Shown here: one piece after another, positions 23,503 to 31,088 of the stretch
Layout of the letters: each line of letters begins with the position of its first letter
Numbering within the stretch: position 1 is the first letter of the stretch
NCBI GenBank assembly: GCA_910579395.1
Contig: CAJTUC010000029.1
Span: 1-40,810, forward strand
Direction of reading: 5' to 3'
DNA from: an uncultured Lachnospiraceae bacterium
GTDB lineage: Bacteria; Bacillota; Clostridia; Lachnospirales; Lachnospiraceae
Length of the DNA: 40,810 nucleotides
Position numbers and translations under genes: made by a program
Notes under the pieces: generated by a model
The model's database searches: none
Told to the model about the DNA's origin: nothing
Seen by the model: only the letters and a program-made list of their open reading frames with translations

Positions 23503-24840
23503 ATGGAAACACCTGTGTTAAAACGAAAAATTTATGATGCACTTTTGCGCTGGAAACAGAAAAAAAGTCGTGAATGTCTTTTGATAAAAGGTGCAAGGCA
23601 GGTAGGAAAGACGTTTATCATAGAGAAGTTCGGAAGAGAGCAGTATTCCAGTTATATTTATCTGAATTTTTATCAGAATCCGGAGTACAGAGAGATTTTT
23701 AAAGGTTCTCTTGAGGCGGAAGAGATTTATAAAAGAATTTCCGTTTATGTAAAAGAGGTGCGTTTTGTACCGCATGACACGCTGATCTTTCTGGATGAGA
23801 TTCAGGAATGTCCGAATGCAAGAACAGCATTGAAATTTCTTGCGATTGACGATCTTTACGATGTGGTTGCGTCGGGTTCTTTATTGGGACTGCATTACCG
23901 GGAAATGGCTTCTATTCCGGTAGGATATGAAAGAACCATCGAAATGTTTTCTCTTGATTTTGAAGAATTCTTGTGGGCTGCCGGGAAAAGTGAACAGGCT
24001 TTGGGCGTGCTTTATGAATGCTTTGAGAGAAAAGAGAAAATTGCACCAGGCATTCATGAGCATTTTGTAGCATTGCTTCGGGACTATCTGATTGTTGGCG
24101 GTATGCCGGAGGCTGTCAACGCTTTTCTGGATTCCCATAATTTTCAGGAAGTATATGCGACTCAGAAGAAAATTATGGAAAGTTATCAGGAGGATATCAA
24201 ACATTATGCGTCCACGCAGATGCGACAGAAAATCAGTGACTGTTATCATTCCATTCCCAGACAGCTTGCAAAAGAGTACACGAAGTTTCAGTACAAGGTG
24301 GTGAGCAGAGAAGGGAATGCCAGAAGATATGAAAACTGTTTGAACTGGCTTGTGGATGCCGGGATGATCGCGATGTGTGTCAATGTTTCAACACCGCAGT
24401 TTCCACTGATAGCTTATGAAAAGCCGGAGCAGTTCAAAGTGTATGTTACAGATATCGGCCTTTTGACGTCAATGTATGGGTATGAAACACAAATAGCGTT
24501 GTGGAAAGATACGATCTCCGGACCTGCCAAAGGTGGCATTTATGAAAATCTGGTGTTTGATATGCTGATAAAGAGGGGATTTTCCTTAAATTACTACAAG
24601 AATGACAAAAATACGCAGGAAATAGAATTTCTTTATATGAAGGATGGGAATGTCATTCCCATTGAAGTAAAATCCAAAAACGGAGCAACCGTTTCATTAA
24701 ACAATTTCATTACAGAATATCATCCCCCTTGTGCTTACAAGCTGATTTCGGGGAATATTGGAGTGAGTGGTACGAAGATCACGCTGCCGTTGTATATGGC
24801 GATGTTCCTTCCGGCTGGCGGGGAAGCAGGATTTGCCTGA
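23503..24840 (+). CDS. AAA_14/DUF4143 ATP-binding protein
   Basis: A 445-residue protein of the widespread DUF4143 ATPase group. Walker A GARQVGKT lies near residue 30 and Walker B LIFLDEIQ near 90, then the sensor-type VASGSLLG. The middle includes the VGGMPEAV motif. The C-terminal part holds GGIYENLVFDML and FLYMKDGNVIPIEVKSKNG, a PD-(D/E)XK-like D/E-x-K region of DUF4143. ATG 23503 is chosen because ggagg lies 6 bases upstream; the earlier ATG 23464 lacks a site. These proteins are suspected of roles in DNA handling or toxin-antitoxin-like systems, but none is established. It is probably monocistronic. Confidence 0.85.
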   Translation: METPVLKRKIYDALLRWKQKKSRECLLIKGARQVGKTFIIEKFGREQYSSYIYLNFYQNPEYREIFKGSLEAEEIYKRISVYVKEVRFVPHDTLIFLDEIQECPNARTALKFLAIDDLYDVVASGSLLGLHYREMASIPVGYERTIEMFSLDFEEFLWAAGKSEQALGVLYECFERKEKIAPGIHEHFVALLRDYLIVGGMPEAVNAFLDSHNFQEVYATQKKIMESYQEDIKHYASTQMRQKISDCYHSIPRQLAKEYTKFQYKVVSREGNARRYENCLNWLVDAGMIAMCVNVSTPQFPLIAYEKPEQFKVYVTDIGLLTSMYGYETQIALWKDTISGPAKGGIYENLVFDMLIKRGFSLNYYKNDKNTQEIEFLYMKDGNVIPIEVKSKNGATVSLNNFITEYHPPCAYKLISGNIGVSGTKITLPLYMAMFLPAGGEAGFA

Positions 24841-24931
24841 GACAGCCGGGTAAAATGGCACTTTAAATCGCGGAACAAAGCACGGATATTTTCCGCAAAA
24901 CCGGATAGAATAGCAGTCATGGTGGTGTAAT

Positions 24932-25513
24932 ATGAGAAAAAAAGTCTCTTTCGATTACTATGTATTGCTGTTCTTTCTGGTTTCTTTTTTTGGCTGGGGA
25001 TGGGAAGTCGTGCTCTATCTGGTGCGGGAAGAACGGTTCGTGAACCGGGGAATTCTGTCAGGCCCCTGGCTGCCAATCTACGGAGCAGGCGGTCTGTTTT
25101 TGTATTTATTATTCAGTAATCCGCTGTTAGTTGGCCTATTGTCCGGCAGACGACAGGCTGACGGACGGATCAGAAAGCCGATTTCCGTTTTTCTGATATC
25201 CATGACGGTATGCTCCGTGCTGGAATATATGGCTGGCTCTCTACTGGAAAAAGCATGGGGCGTCAAGTGGTGGGATTACAGCGGGATGCCTTTTAACCTG
25301 AACGGGCATATCTGTCTGATGAGCTGTCTGATGTTTGGCATCGGCGGCCTTTTTCTCGTTTTCTTTCTGATTCCAGTCTATTCGGGCCTGTACCGCAGAA
25401 TGCCGGAAAAAGTGAGACTGGCCGCGGCGCTGCTTTTGCTGGGGCTCTTCATTGTGGATGCGGCGCACAGCGCGGACTTTCCGAATGTCGGAAAGGGCAT
25501 AACGTACCGCTGA
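24932..25513 (+). CDS. PF06541 membrane protein (putative ABC transporter permease)
   Basis: A 193-residue protein with about five membrane spans. Diagnostic motifs are GWGWEV in span 1, NRGILSGPWLPIYGAGG after it, and EYMAGSLLEKAWGVKWWDYSGMPFNLNGHICL in the middle. These define the PF06541/DUF1113 family, annotated as putative ABC permease without proven transport. The start follows ggtggtgta. It is monocistronic, and no ATPase partner is adjacent. Confidence 0.82.
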   Translation: MRKKVSFDYYVLLFFLVSFFGWGWEVVLYLVREERFVNRGILSGPWLPIYGAGGLFLYLLFSNPLLVGLLSGRRQADGRIRKPISVFLISMTVCSVLEYMAGSLLEKAWGVKWWDYSGMPFNLNGHICLMSCLMFGIGGLFLVFFLIPVYSGLYRRMPEKVRLAAALLLLGLFIVDAAHSADFPNVGKGITYR

Positions 25514-25545
25514 CATTTCTGCTTGACTCGCTGTATAAAAACCGC

Positions 25546-25576
25546 TTGACTTGCGGCTGGGGGTGAACTATATAAT
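25546..25576 (+). promoter_or_regulatory. promoter of DUF362 gene
   Basis: TTGACT (25546-25551). The overlapping -10 candidates are TATATA (25569-25574, 17-bp spacer) and TATAAT (25571-25576, 19-bp spacer). Confidence 0.55.
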
Positions 25577-25637
25577 TATGTTATAGAGTATAAAGCAAAG
25601 TCCCGTTTTGTAAGTCGGGCAGGAATGGAGGTTCTCG

Positions 25638-26501
25638 ATGGAAAAATCGAAAGTTTTTTTTACAAAGGAAATAACACCCGAGGCGGTATTGAAGCTGTAT
25701 GACGCGCTGGGAATCGAGCTTCCGGGGAAAGTGGCAGTCAAGGTTCATTCCGGGGAAGTCGGCAATCAGAACTTTATCAGGCCTTCCTTCTGGCAGCCGA
25801 TGATTCAGAAGGTGAACGGCACGATTGTGGAATGCAATACGGCTTATGAGGGCGCGCGCAATACGACAAAGGCGCACTGGGAGACGATGAAGCTGCATGG
25901 ATGGACTGACGTTGCCGCTGTGGATATCATGGATGAGGAAGGCGAACTGGAACTGTCTGTTGAAAACGGAAAGAAAATCAAAAAGAATTTTGTGGGAAGT
26001 CATATGGAAAATTATGATTCGATGCTCGTCCTGTCTCATTTCAAAGGACATCCGATGGGCGGATTCGGCGGTGCACTGAAGAATATCTCCATCGGTCTTG
26101 CTTCTTCCCATGGAAAAGCCTATATTCACGGTGTCGGTGTTCCGGAGAATTTCTGGTCGTCGGACCATGATTCTTTTCTGGAATCGATGGCGGACGCGGC
26201 GCAGTCGGTCGTGAATTATTTTCCGGGGAAAATCGCCTATATTAATGTCATGAAAAATATGTCGGTGGACTGCGACTGCTGCGCTGTGGCGGAAGACCCG
26301 AAAATGGCGGATATCGGGATGCTTGCCTCCCTTGACCCGATTGCGCTCGATCAGGCCTGCGTCGATTTGGTTTATCAATCGGAAGATCCCGGCAAAAAGC
26401 ATTTGATCGAACGGATGGAATCCCGGAACGGCATCCATACGGTAGAGGCGGCCGCGGAGCTGGGGGTTGGCAGCCGGGCGTATGAGTTGGTTGAGATGTA
26501 A
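25638..26501 (+). CDS. DUF362 domain protein, short form
   Basis: A 287-residue protein. It has the DUF362 pattern VAVKVHSGEVGNQNFIRPSF, then SMLVLSHFKGHPMGGFGGALKNISIG (lysine and HxxGGFGGxxKN motif), a cysteine cluster DCDCC near residue 213, and DPIALDQACVDLV near the end. Longer relatives carry a C-terminal 2[4Fe-4S] ferredoxin domain; here that is absent and the DCDCC cluster may bind one metal or cluster (inference). Function of the family is unproven. The start has atggagg upstream. It is followed by a terminator at 26568-26610. Confidence 0.82.
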   Translation: MEKSKVFFTKEITPEAVLKLYDALGIELPGKVAVKVHSGEVGNQNFIRPSFWQPMIQKVNGTIVECNTAYEGARNTTKAHWETMKLHGWTDVAAVDIMDEEGELELSVENGKKIKKNFVGSHMENYDSMLVLSHFKGHPMGGFGGALKNISIGLASSHGKAYIHGVGVPENFWSSDHDSFLESMADAAQSVVNYFPGKIAYINVMKNMSVDCDCCAVAEDPKMADIGMLASLDPIALDQACVDLVYQSEDPGKKHLIERMESRNGIHTVEAAAELGVGSRAYELVEM

Positions 26502-26567
26502 AAGTGTGAAGGGCATGAAGAGCCATTCTCCGTAATTGTTTAGGCGGTATATTTGTAAGTAAAATCA

Positions 26568-26610
26568 GAGACAGACAAGGCGCAGCGCGCAAACGTCTGC
26601 CTCTTTTTTT
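26568..26610 (+). terminator. intrinsic terminator after DUF362 gene
   Basis: gagacagac (26568-26576) pairs with gtctgcctc (26595-26603) with one mismatch, followed by seven T residues (26604-26610). The loop contains a gcgcagcgcgc sub-hairpin. Confidence 0.75.
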
Positions 26611-26726
26611 ATGATTTTATGTTAATTTCATGATTTCACTATCCAATTGAATGCTCAATCCGTTATACATAATAGAAAGCGCTTTCTGGGACGCCCGGTC
26701 TCAATAATAGTGGGAGAAAAATTTTT

Positions 26727-27320
26727 ATGCAGCAGGATTTTCTTTTGGTCTGGAAAATGAAAAACGGCGATGAAAAGGCAATGGATGCCTTCGTGCGGCA
26801 GTACTATGCGCAGATTTTGCAGTACTGCAGTTATCACTGTGCCGACAGGGAGTGGGCGCAGGATCTGACGCAGGAAACCTTTGAGCGTTTTTTCAGGAAA
26901 CTCGCGGATTATCAGCATCATGGAAAATCCCTTAATTATCTCTATACGATTGCCAGAAACCTTTGTATCGACTGGGAGCGGAAGAACAGCGGGTTTATTG
27001 TGGAGAGCACTGCAGAAGCGGAAGATGAGCGGAAAACGTTCTTGCAGGATAGTCGCATTGGCTCAAATGGCACTGTCTCAACTGGTCAATGCGGTGGAAC
27101 GGATGAAGCAGGTAGGCTGAATGACAAGCTGCTTATAGAAGCGGCGCTGGCAAAGCTGCCTGTGGAACTGCGGGAAGTCATTATCCTGCATTATTTTCAG
27201 GAGTTGAGTATGCGGGAAACCGCCGGTATCCTGCGGATTGGCATTCCGCTTGTGAAGTATCGTATCAAAAAGGCAAAGGAACTGCTGCGGGAGTTTCTGG
27301 GAGAGGAGGAATCATTTTGA
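26727..27320 (+). CDS. ECF-like RNA polymerase sigma factor (module 1)
   Basis: A 197-residue sigma-70 family protein. Region 2 is DAFVRQYYAQILQYCSYHCADREWAQDLTQETFERFFRKL with the YLYTIARNLCIDWER region 2.3-2.4. A Gly/Ser linker of about 30 residues follows, then region 4: LAKLPVELREVIILHYFQELSMRETAGILRIGIPLVKYRIKKAKELL. It is first in an apparent operon with a membrane protein, an ABC ATPase and a permease, overlapping the next gene by 4 bp. Such units usually respond to antimicrobial or envelope stress. Confidence 0.88.
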   Translation: MQQDFLLVWKMKNGDEKAMDAFVRQYYAQILQYCSYHCADREWAQDLTQETFERFFRKLADYQHHGKSLNYLYTIARNLCIDWERKNSGFIVESTAEAEDERKTFLQDSRIGSNGTVSTGQCGGTDEAGRLNDKLLIEAALAKLPVELREVIILHYFQELSMRETAGILRIGIPLVKYRIKKAKELLREFLGEEESF

Positions 27321-28063
27321 AAGCATTGGATAAGCGGCTGAGAGCATACGGCAGGAGCAGTATGCCTGAACCGGATGAGTCAAAGATAAAAGACACCATT
27401 GTCAGTGCGCGGAAAAGCTTCTACGAAGAAGCGGAGCAGGTTCATGTATCCTATTTTGATTTTATTTATGATCAGACCCGTTATATCCGTAAACGGTGGT
27501 GGGGGCTGCAGTTCATGCTGCTGTTGTTTACAGGAATGTTCGTTCGCGGGGCGGACAGCTGGGCTGCACAGAGACTGCTTGGCATTGCGGCCCCCCTGTT
27601 CGTCATCATGGCTATACCGGAGTTGTGGAAGAACCGCAGTTCCGATTCCATGGAGATAGAAGGGGCGGCTTATTTTTCCATCAGACAGATTTATGCGGCA
27701 CGGATGCTTATTTTTGGGGTAGTGGACGGTCTGCTCCTTGGGATATTTTCAGCAGTACTGTCGTTGACTGCAAGAGTCATGGCGGGTGAGATTCTTATAC
27801 AGTTCTTTTTACCGATGATCGTTACCTGCTGTATTTGTTTCAGAACTTTATGCAGCCGTTGCATTACTTCGGAGTATACGGCGTGCTTTTTGTCTCTTCT
27901 GTGGATTGCCGTGTGGATTCAGGTCATTTTGAATGGCCGCATCTATCAGGCCGTTTCCGTTCCGGTCTGGCGGGTTATCTGCGGAACTGCCGTTCTGTAT
28001 TTGACTTATGCAGTCAAAAGAGTGATGCGGGAATGTGGAAGCGGGCTGGAGACTATGGCGTAA
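27317..28063 (+). CDS. membrane protein cotranscribed with sigma factor, candidate anti-sigma
   Basis: A 248-residue protein. The N-terminal 65 residues are charged and cytoplasmic (LDKRLRAYGRSSMPEPDESKIKDTIVSARKSF), followed by about six membrane segments from residue 68. It starts at TTG 27317, overlapping the sigma factor stop, with gagaggagg in front. No zinc-finger anti-sigma motif (HxxxCxxC) is visible. Position directly after a sigma gene and before an ABC pair suggests it restrains the sigma factor or belongs to the transporter. I do not recognise the family. Confidence 0.7.
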   Translation: MKALDKRLRAYGRSSMPEPDESKIKDTIVSARKSFYEEAEQVHVSYFDFIYDQTRYIRKRWWGLQFMLLLFTGMFVRGADSWAAQRLLGIAAPLFVIMAIPELWKNRSSDSMEIEGAAYFSIRQIYAARMLIFGVVDGLLLGIFSAVLSLTARVMAGEILIQFFLPMIVTCCICFRTLCSRCITSEYTACFLSLLWIAVWIQVILNGRIYQAVSVPVWRVICGTAVLYLTYAVKRVMRECGSGLETMA

Positions 28064-28126
28064 ATATTGGGATTGAGAGATGAGATAGAAGCCGGCGACA
28101 GGCCAAAAAAGGGTAGAGAGAAAGGT

Positions 28127-29026
28127 ATGGTTATTAAAATGCAATTGGAAATAGAAGATCTGACAAAGAAATTTCAGGACACGACGGCGGTATCGCATGT
28201 GTCTTATAAGATGGAAAAAGGCGTTTACGGACTGCTCGGTGTCAATGGAGCCGGAAAGACGACATTGATGCGGATGCTCTGTACGCTGTTAAAGCCGTCG
28301 AGCGGCAGGATTTTGCTGGATGGCGGGGATATTTTTGAAATGGGAGCCGCCTATCGGAAGATACTCGGGTATCTCCCGCAGGATTTTGGTTTTTATCCTG
28401 ACCTTACGGTGAAGGACTATCTGATGTATATCGCATCTATCAAAGGGGTGCATAGGACGGCAGCCCGGAAAAGGGTGAAGGAACTGCTCGAACAGGTGGG
28501 ATTATCGAAGGCGGCGGATAAGAAAATGAAAAAACTTTCCGGCGGCATGAAGCGCCGGGTCGGCATTGCGCAGGCGATGCTCAACCATCCGGCGATTCTG
28601 ATTCTGGATGAACCGACATCGGGTCTTGACCCGAACGAAAGGATTCGCTTTCGGAATCTGATCAGCGAGTTTTCCCGGGACAGGCTGGTACTGCTTTCTA
28701 CGCATATCGTGTCGGATATTGAGTCCATAGCAAATGAAACTCTCCTGATGAAAGACGGGGAAATCCTTCATGCGGGAACGCCGGAAGAAATCCTGGAGGG
28801 TATGCCGGAGCGGGTATGGCGCTTGACCGTTCCGGTTCATGAAGCATCGAAGTACGATAGGAACTATAAAGTGGCGAACAGAAAGAACGTTCCCTGCGGC
28901 ATCATGCTCAGAATTTTGTCAGTGGAACGGCCGCATCCGGAAGCGGAAGAAGAAATGCCGACATTGGAAGATGTCTTTTTGTCTTATTTTGGTGAGAAAG
29001 CGGGGGAAGAGGATGCTGTACTATGA
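28127..29026 (+). CDS. ABC transporter ATP-binding protein
   Basis: A cytoplasmic ATPase of about 299 residues. Walker A GVNGAGKTT, Q-loop YLPQDFGFYPDLTV, signature LSGGMKRR, Walker B ILILDEPTSGLDP, switch STHIVSD. These are the CcmA/BcrA/NatA-type motifs of exporters that use a separate permease. The C-terminal 90 residues hold an accessory domain ending TLEDVFLSYFG. ATG 28127 has a close aaagg; ATG 28139 (MQLEIEDL) is a possible alternative. It overlaps the permease gene by 14 bp. The unit sigma-membrane protein-ATPase-permease suggests sigma-controlled self-protection. Confidence 0.88.
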   Translation: MVIKMQLEIEDLTKKFQDTTAVSHVSYKMEKGVYGLLGVNGAGKTTLMRMLCTLLKPSSGRILLDGGDIFEMGAAYRKILGYLPQDFGFYPDLTVKDYLMYIASIKGVHRTAARKRVKELLEQVGLSKAADKKMKKLSGGMKRRVGIAQAMLNHPAILILDEPTSGLDPNERIRFRNLISEFSRDRLVLLSTHIVSDIESIANETLLMKDGEILHAGTPEEILEGMPERVWRLTVPVHEASKYDRNYKVANRKNVPCGIMLRILSVERPHPEAEEEMPTLEDVFLSYFGEKAGEEDAVL

Positions 29027-30248
29027 GTTGAAAAAAATATGGGTGAAGCCGGGAACGAAGATCGTACTGTTAATCCTGGCGATAACATTGGTACTTTCCT
29101 GTTATTTTGCGATACATGGAGTCTATTATGTGAATGAAAACGGAGAAAATGAGTATGGAATAGAAGCGATTCATAAGCTGAAGGCGGCGAAAAAAGAGTG
29201 GGCAGGATTATTGACCGAAGAGGTCATAGCAGAAGTCATAGCGGAAAATAACAGAATCAACGACACGGAGATGGGACGGTCGGAAACGGTGCACGACAGC
29301 AACATTGTTTTCGGTTGGAAACAGGGCTTTTATGATATTCGATGGATGCTGGTGCGCTCCTTCTGTAAGTTCCGCGAGTCGGATTACTATGTACCGGATT
29401 CCCTCGCCCCGGAGGATGCCCGGTTCTTTTATGGGAACAGGCTGCTCCATCTGCAGGAGTGGTTGGAAGAGGATGCGCAGCAGAATCTTTTTACCGAGGC
29501 GGAACAGGATTTTCTGATACGGCGTTATCAGGATTTGGAAGCGCAGGCGCCTCTTTACTATGATTATGCGGACGGTTGGAATCAGCTGTTCGAATGGGCC
29601 GCAACAGTCATCATGCTGACGATGCTGACGCTCAATTTTGTCGTGGCAGGTATTTTTTCGGGGGAATTCAGTTACAAGGCGGATTCCGTCTTCTATGCTT
29701 CCTGTCACGGAAGAGGGAAAGCCGTTGCCGCAAAACTGGAGGCCGGCCTGCTGTTCGTGACGCTCATATACTTTGTGATGATGTTGCTTTATTCCGGCAT
29801 CGTGCTTGCTGTTTTTGGAACGGATGGAGCGGGACTGCCCATTCAAATGAGTAATGTCGGCTGGAAGAGTTTTTATATAATCACGAACTGGCAGGAGTAT
29901 CTGCTGATACTTTTCTGCGGTTATATAGGAACGCTTTTTATCCTGTCATTGACCATACTGGTCTCCGCCAGAACAAAATCTTCGGTCATTGCGGTGACGA
30001 TTCCCTTTATTCTGCTGTTTATGCCAAGTTTTATCGGTAGGAGCAGCTTGGAGATGGTTGATAAGATTCTGGGGATTCTGCCGGATAGATTATTGGATGT
30101 GAACCAGACGTTGAGCCGGTTTTCTCTCTATCAGATCGGCGGAGAAGTAATGGGCTCGCTTCATGTTATGCCTGCATTGTACGGAAGTCTGGCGCTGCTG
30201 CTCATCCCGATGATTTATCAGGTCTACCGCAGATTGTCGGCGGGCTAG
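29013..30248 (+). CDS. ABC transporter permease
   Basis: A 411-residue membrane protein. One N-terminal span (TKIVLLILAITLVLSCYFAI), a long extracytoplasmic domain of about 150 residues, then five to six spans from residue 190. The layout is that of ABC-2 type permeases with a large first outer loop. ATG 29013 has gggggaagagg in front and overlaps the ATPase gene by 14 bp. Longer in-frame readings upstream lie inside the ATPase gene and are not used. It is followed by palindromic repeats. Confidence 0.82.
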   Translation: MLYYELKKIWVKPGTKIVLLILAITLVLSCYFAIHGVYYVNENGENEYGIEAIHKLKAAKKEWAGLLTEEVIAEVIAENNRINDTEMGRSETVHDSNIVFGWKQGFYDIRWMLVRSFCKFRESDYYVPDSLAPEDARFFYGNRLLHLQEWLEEDAQQNLFTEAEQDFLIRRYQDLEAQAPLYYDYADGWNQLFEWAATVIMLTMLTLNFVVAGIFSGEFSYKADSVFYASCHGRGKAVAAKLEAGLLFVTLIYFVMMLLYSGIVLAVFGTDGAGLPIQMSNVGWKSFYIITNWQEYLLILFCGYIGTLFILSLTILVSARTKSSVIAVTIPFILLFMPSFIGRSSLEMVDKILGILPDRLLDVNQTLSRFSLYQIGGEVMGSLHVMPALYGSLALLLIPMIYQVYRRLSAG

Positions 30249-30256
30249 GGGGAAAG

Positions 30257-30316
30257 AGAAGTTCTAGGCCTGCAAAAAACGCAGGCTAAGAACTTCTATG
30301 ATTTGCGTTGCAAATC
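30257..30316. repeat. palindromic repeat, agaagttct family, copy 2
   Basis: Arms agaagttct (30257-30265) and agaacttct (30289-30297) enclose the perfect hairpin gcctgc/gcaggc (30268-30286). A second hairpin, gatttgc/gcaaatc (30300-30316), follows. The same order of parts is seen at 1-66 on the other strand. It begins 8 bp after the permease stop. Confidence 0.65.
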
Positions 30317-30326
30317 TCCTTTACCC

Positions 30327-30408
30327 GACAGAATCGTTTTGGCGATTTCTGTCTGCCGAAGAAAGTTTGAAACATTGAGCGTTATGTTGTGTAAAAACTT
30401 TCTTCGGC
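30327..30408. repeat. acagaatcg hairpin repeat, copy 1, with second stem
   Basis: gacagaatcg (30327-30336) pairs with cgatttctgtc (30343-30353) with one bulge. Next comes gccgaagaaagttt (30355-30368), perfectly inverted to aaactttcttcggc (30395-30408). The same two-hairpin design occurs at 38344-38407, and the first hairpin alone at 32696-32723. Confidence 0.6.
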
Positions 30409-30478
30409 ATGGGAACCTTTTTACTCTTTGCCCGGTCATACTATACAGAAGCCGGCAAAACTGCAAAGGAGGTGGATT

Positions 30479-30955
30479 ATGTCTGCAATCGGTAATGAAA
30501 CATTCAGCCGTCTGGTTTTGGAGTATACGCCGAACCTGTACAGGCTCGCACTCGGTATTCTGCACAACCGTGAGGATGCGGAAGATGCGGTCAGCGAGTC
30601 CGTGCTGAAAGCGTATGAGAAGCTGCATACGCTGCGGAAAAGAGAGTGCTTTCAGGCGTGGATCATGCAGATAGCCGCGAACGAGGCAAAGAGAATCTAT
30701 GCGAAGAACAAACGGGTTTCACCCGTGGAAAATATAGAAGAGTACATGCCCGATTTCCGGGACGAGTATCATGAGTTGTGGGATATGGTCATGGAGCTGG
30801 ATATTGTTTATCGGGAAGTCATCATTCTTTATTTCTATGAGCGCTTTTCCATAAAGGAAATCGGCGAGATTCTTCATATCGCGGAAGGAACGGTCAAATC
30901 CAGACTTTTCCGTGGAAAGAAGCAGCTGCGGGAACAGTGTGAAAAGGACTTCTAA
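30479..30955 (+). CDS. ECF-type RNA polymerase sigma factor (module 2)
   Basis: A 158-residue sigma factor. Region 2 is YTPNLYRLALGILHNREDAEDAVSESVLKAYEKLHTLRKRECFQAWIMQIAANEAKR. The inter-region linker contains VENIEEYMPDF, and region 4 is DIVYREVIILYFYERFSIKEIGEILHIAEGTVKSRLFRGKKQL. ATG 30479 has aaaggagg 6 bases upstream. It is followed after 133 bp by a single-pass protein that looks like its regulator. Confidence 0.9.
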   Translation: MSAIGNETFSRLVLEYTPNLYRLALGILHNREDAEDAVSESVLKAYEKLHTLRKRECFQAWIMQIAANEAKRIYAKNKRVSPVENIEEYMPDFRDEYHELWDMVMELDIVYREVIILYFYERFSIKEIGEILHIAEGTVKSRLFRGKKQLREQCEKDF

Positions 30956-30983
30956 AAACGTCCCGCCGTTGGACAGGACGTCA

Positions 30984-31017
30984 AGAAGTTCTGCAATTTG
31001 CTCTGCAAATCTTTTTT
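30984..31017 (+). terminator. terminator-like hairpin, shortened agaagttct-family copy
   Basis: agaagttct (30984-30992) is followed by the hairpin atttgc-tct-gcaaat (30996-31010) and cttttttg. The end parts match copy 2 (30257-30316). It lies between the sigma factor and its partner, so it may lower expression of the second gene relative to the first. Confidence 0.55.
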
Positions 31018-31088
31018 GCACATGAATCGTCTGGGCCGCCCGGAGCGGCATATTTGAAAGGTTGAGCAGGAAAGGAGAAGGATTCCCT

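Noticed and set aside
30428..30478. Upstream extension of the second sigma factor
   Set aside because: aaaggagg sits directly before ATG 30479; the extension has no ribosome site.
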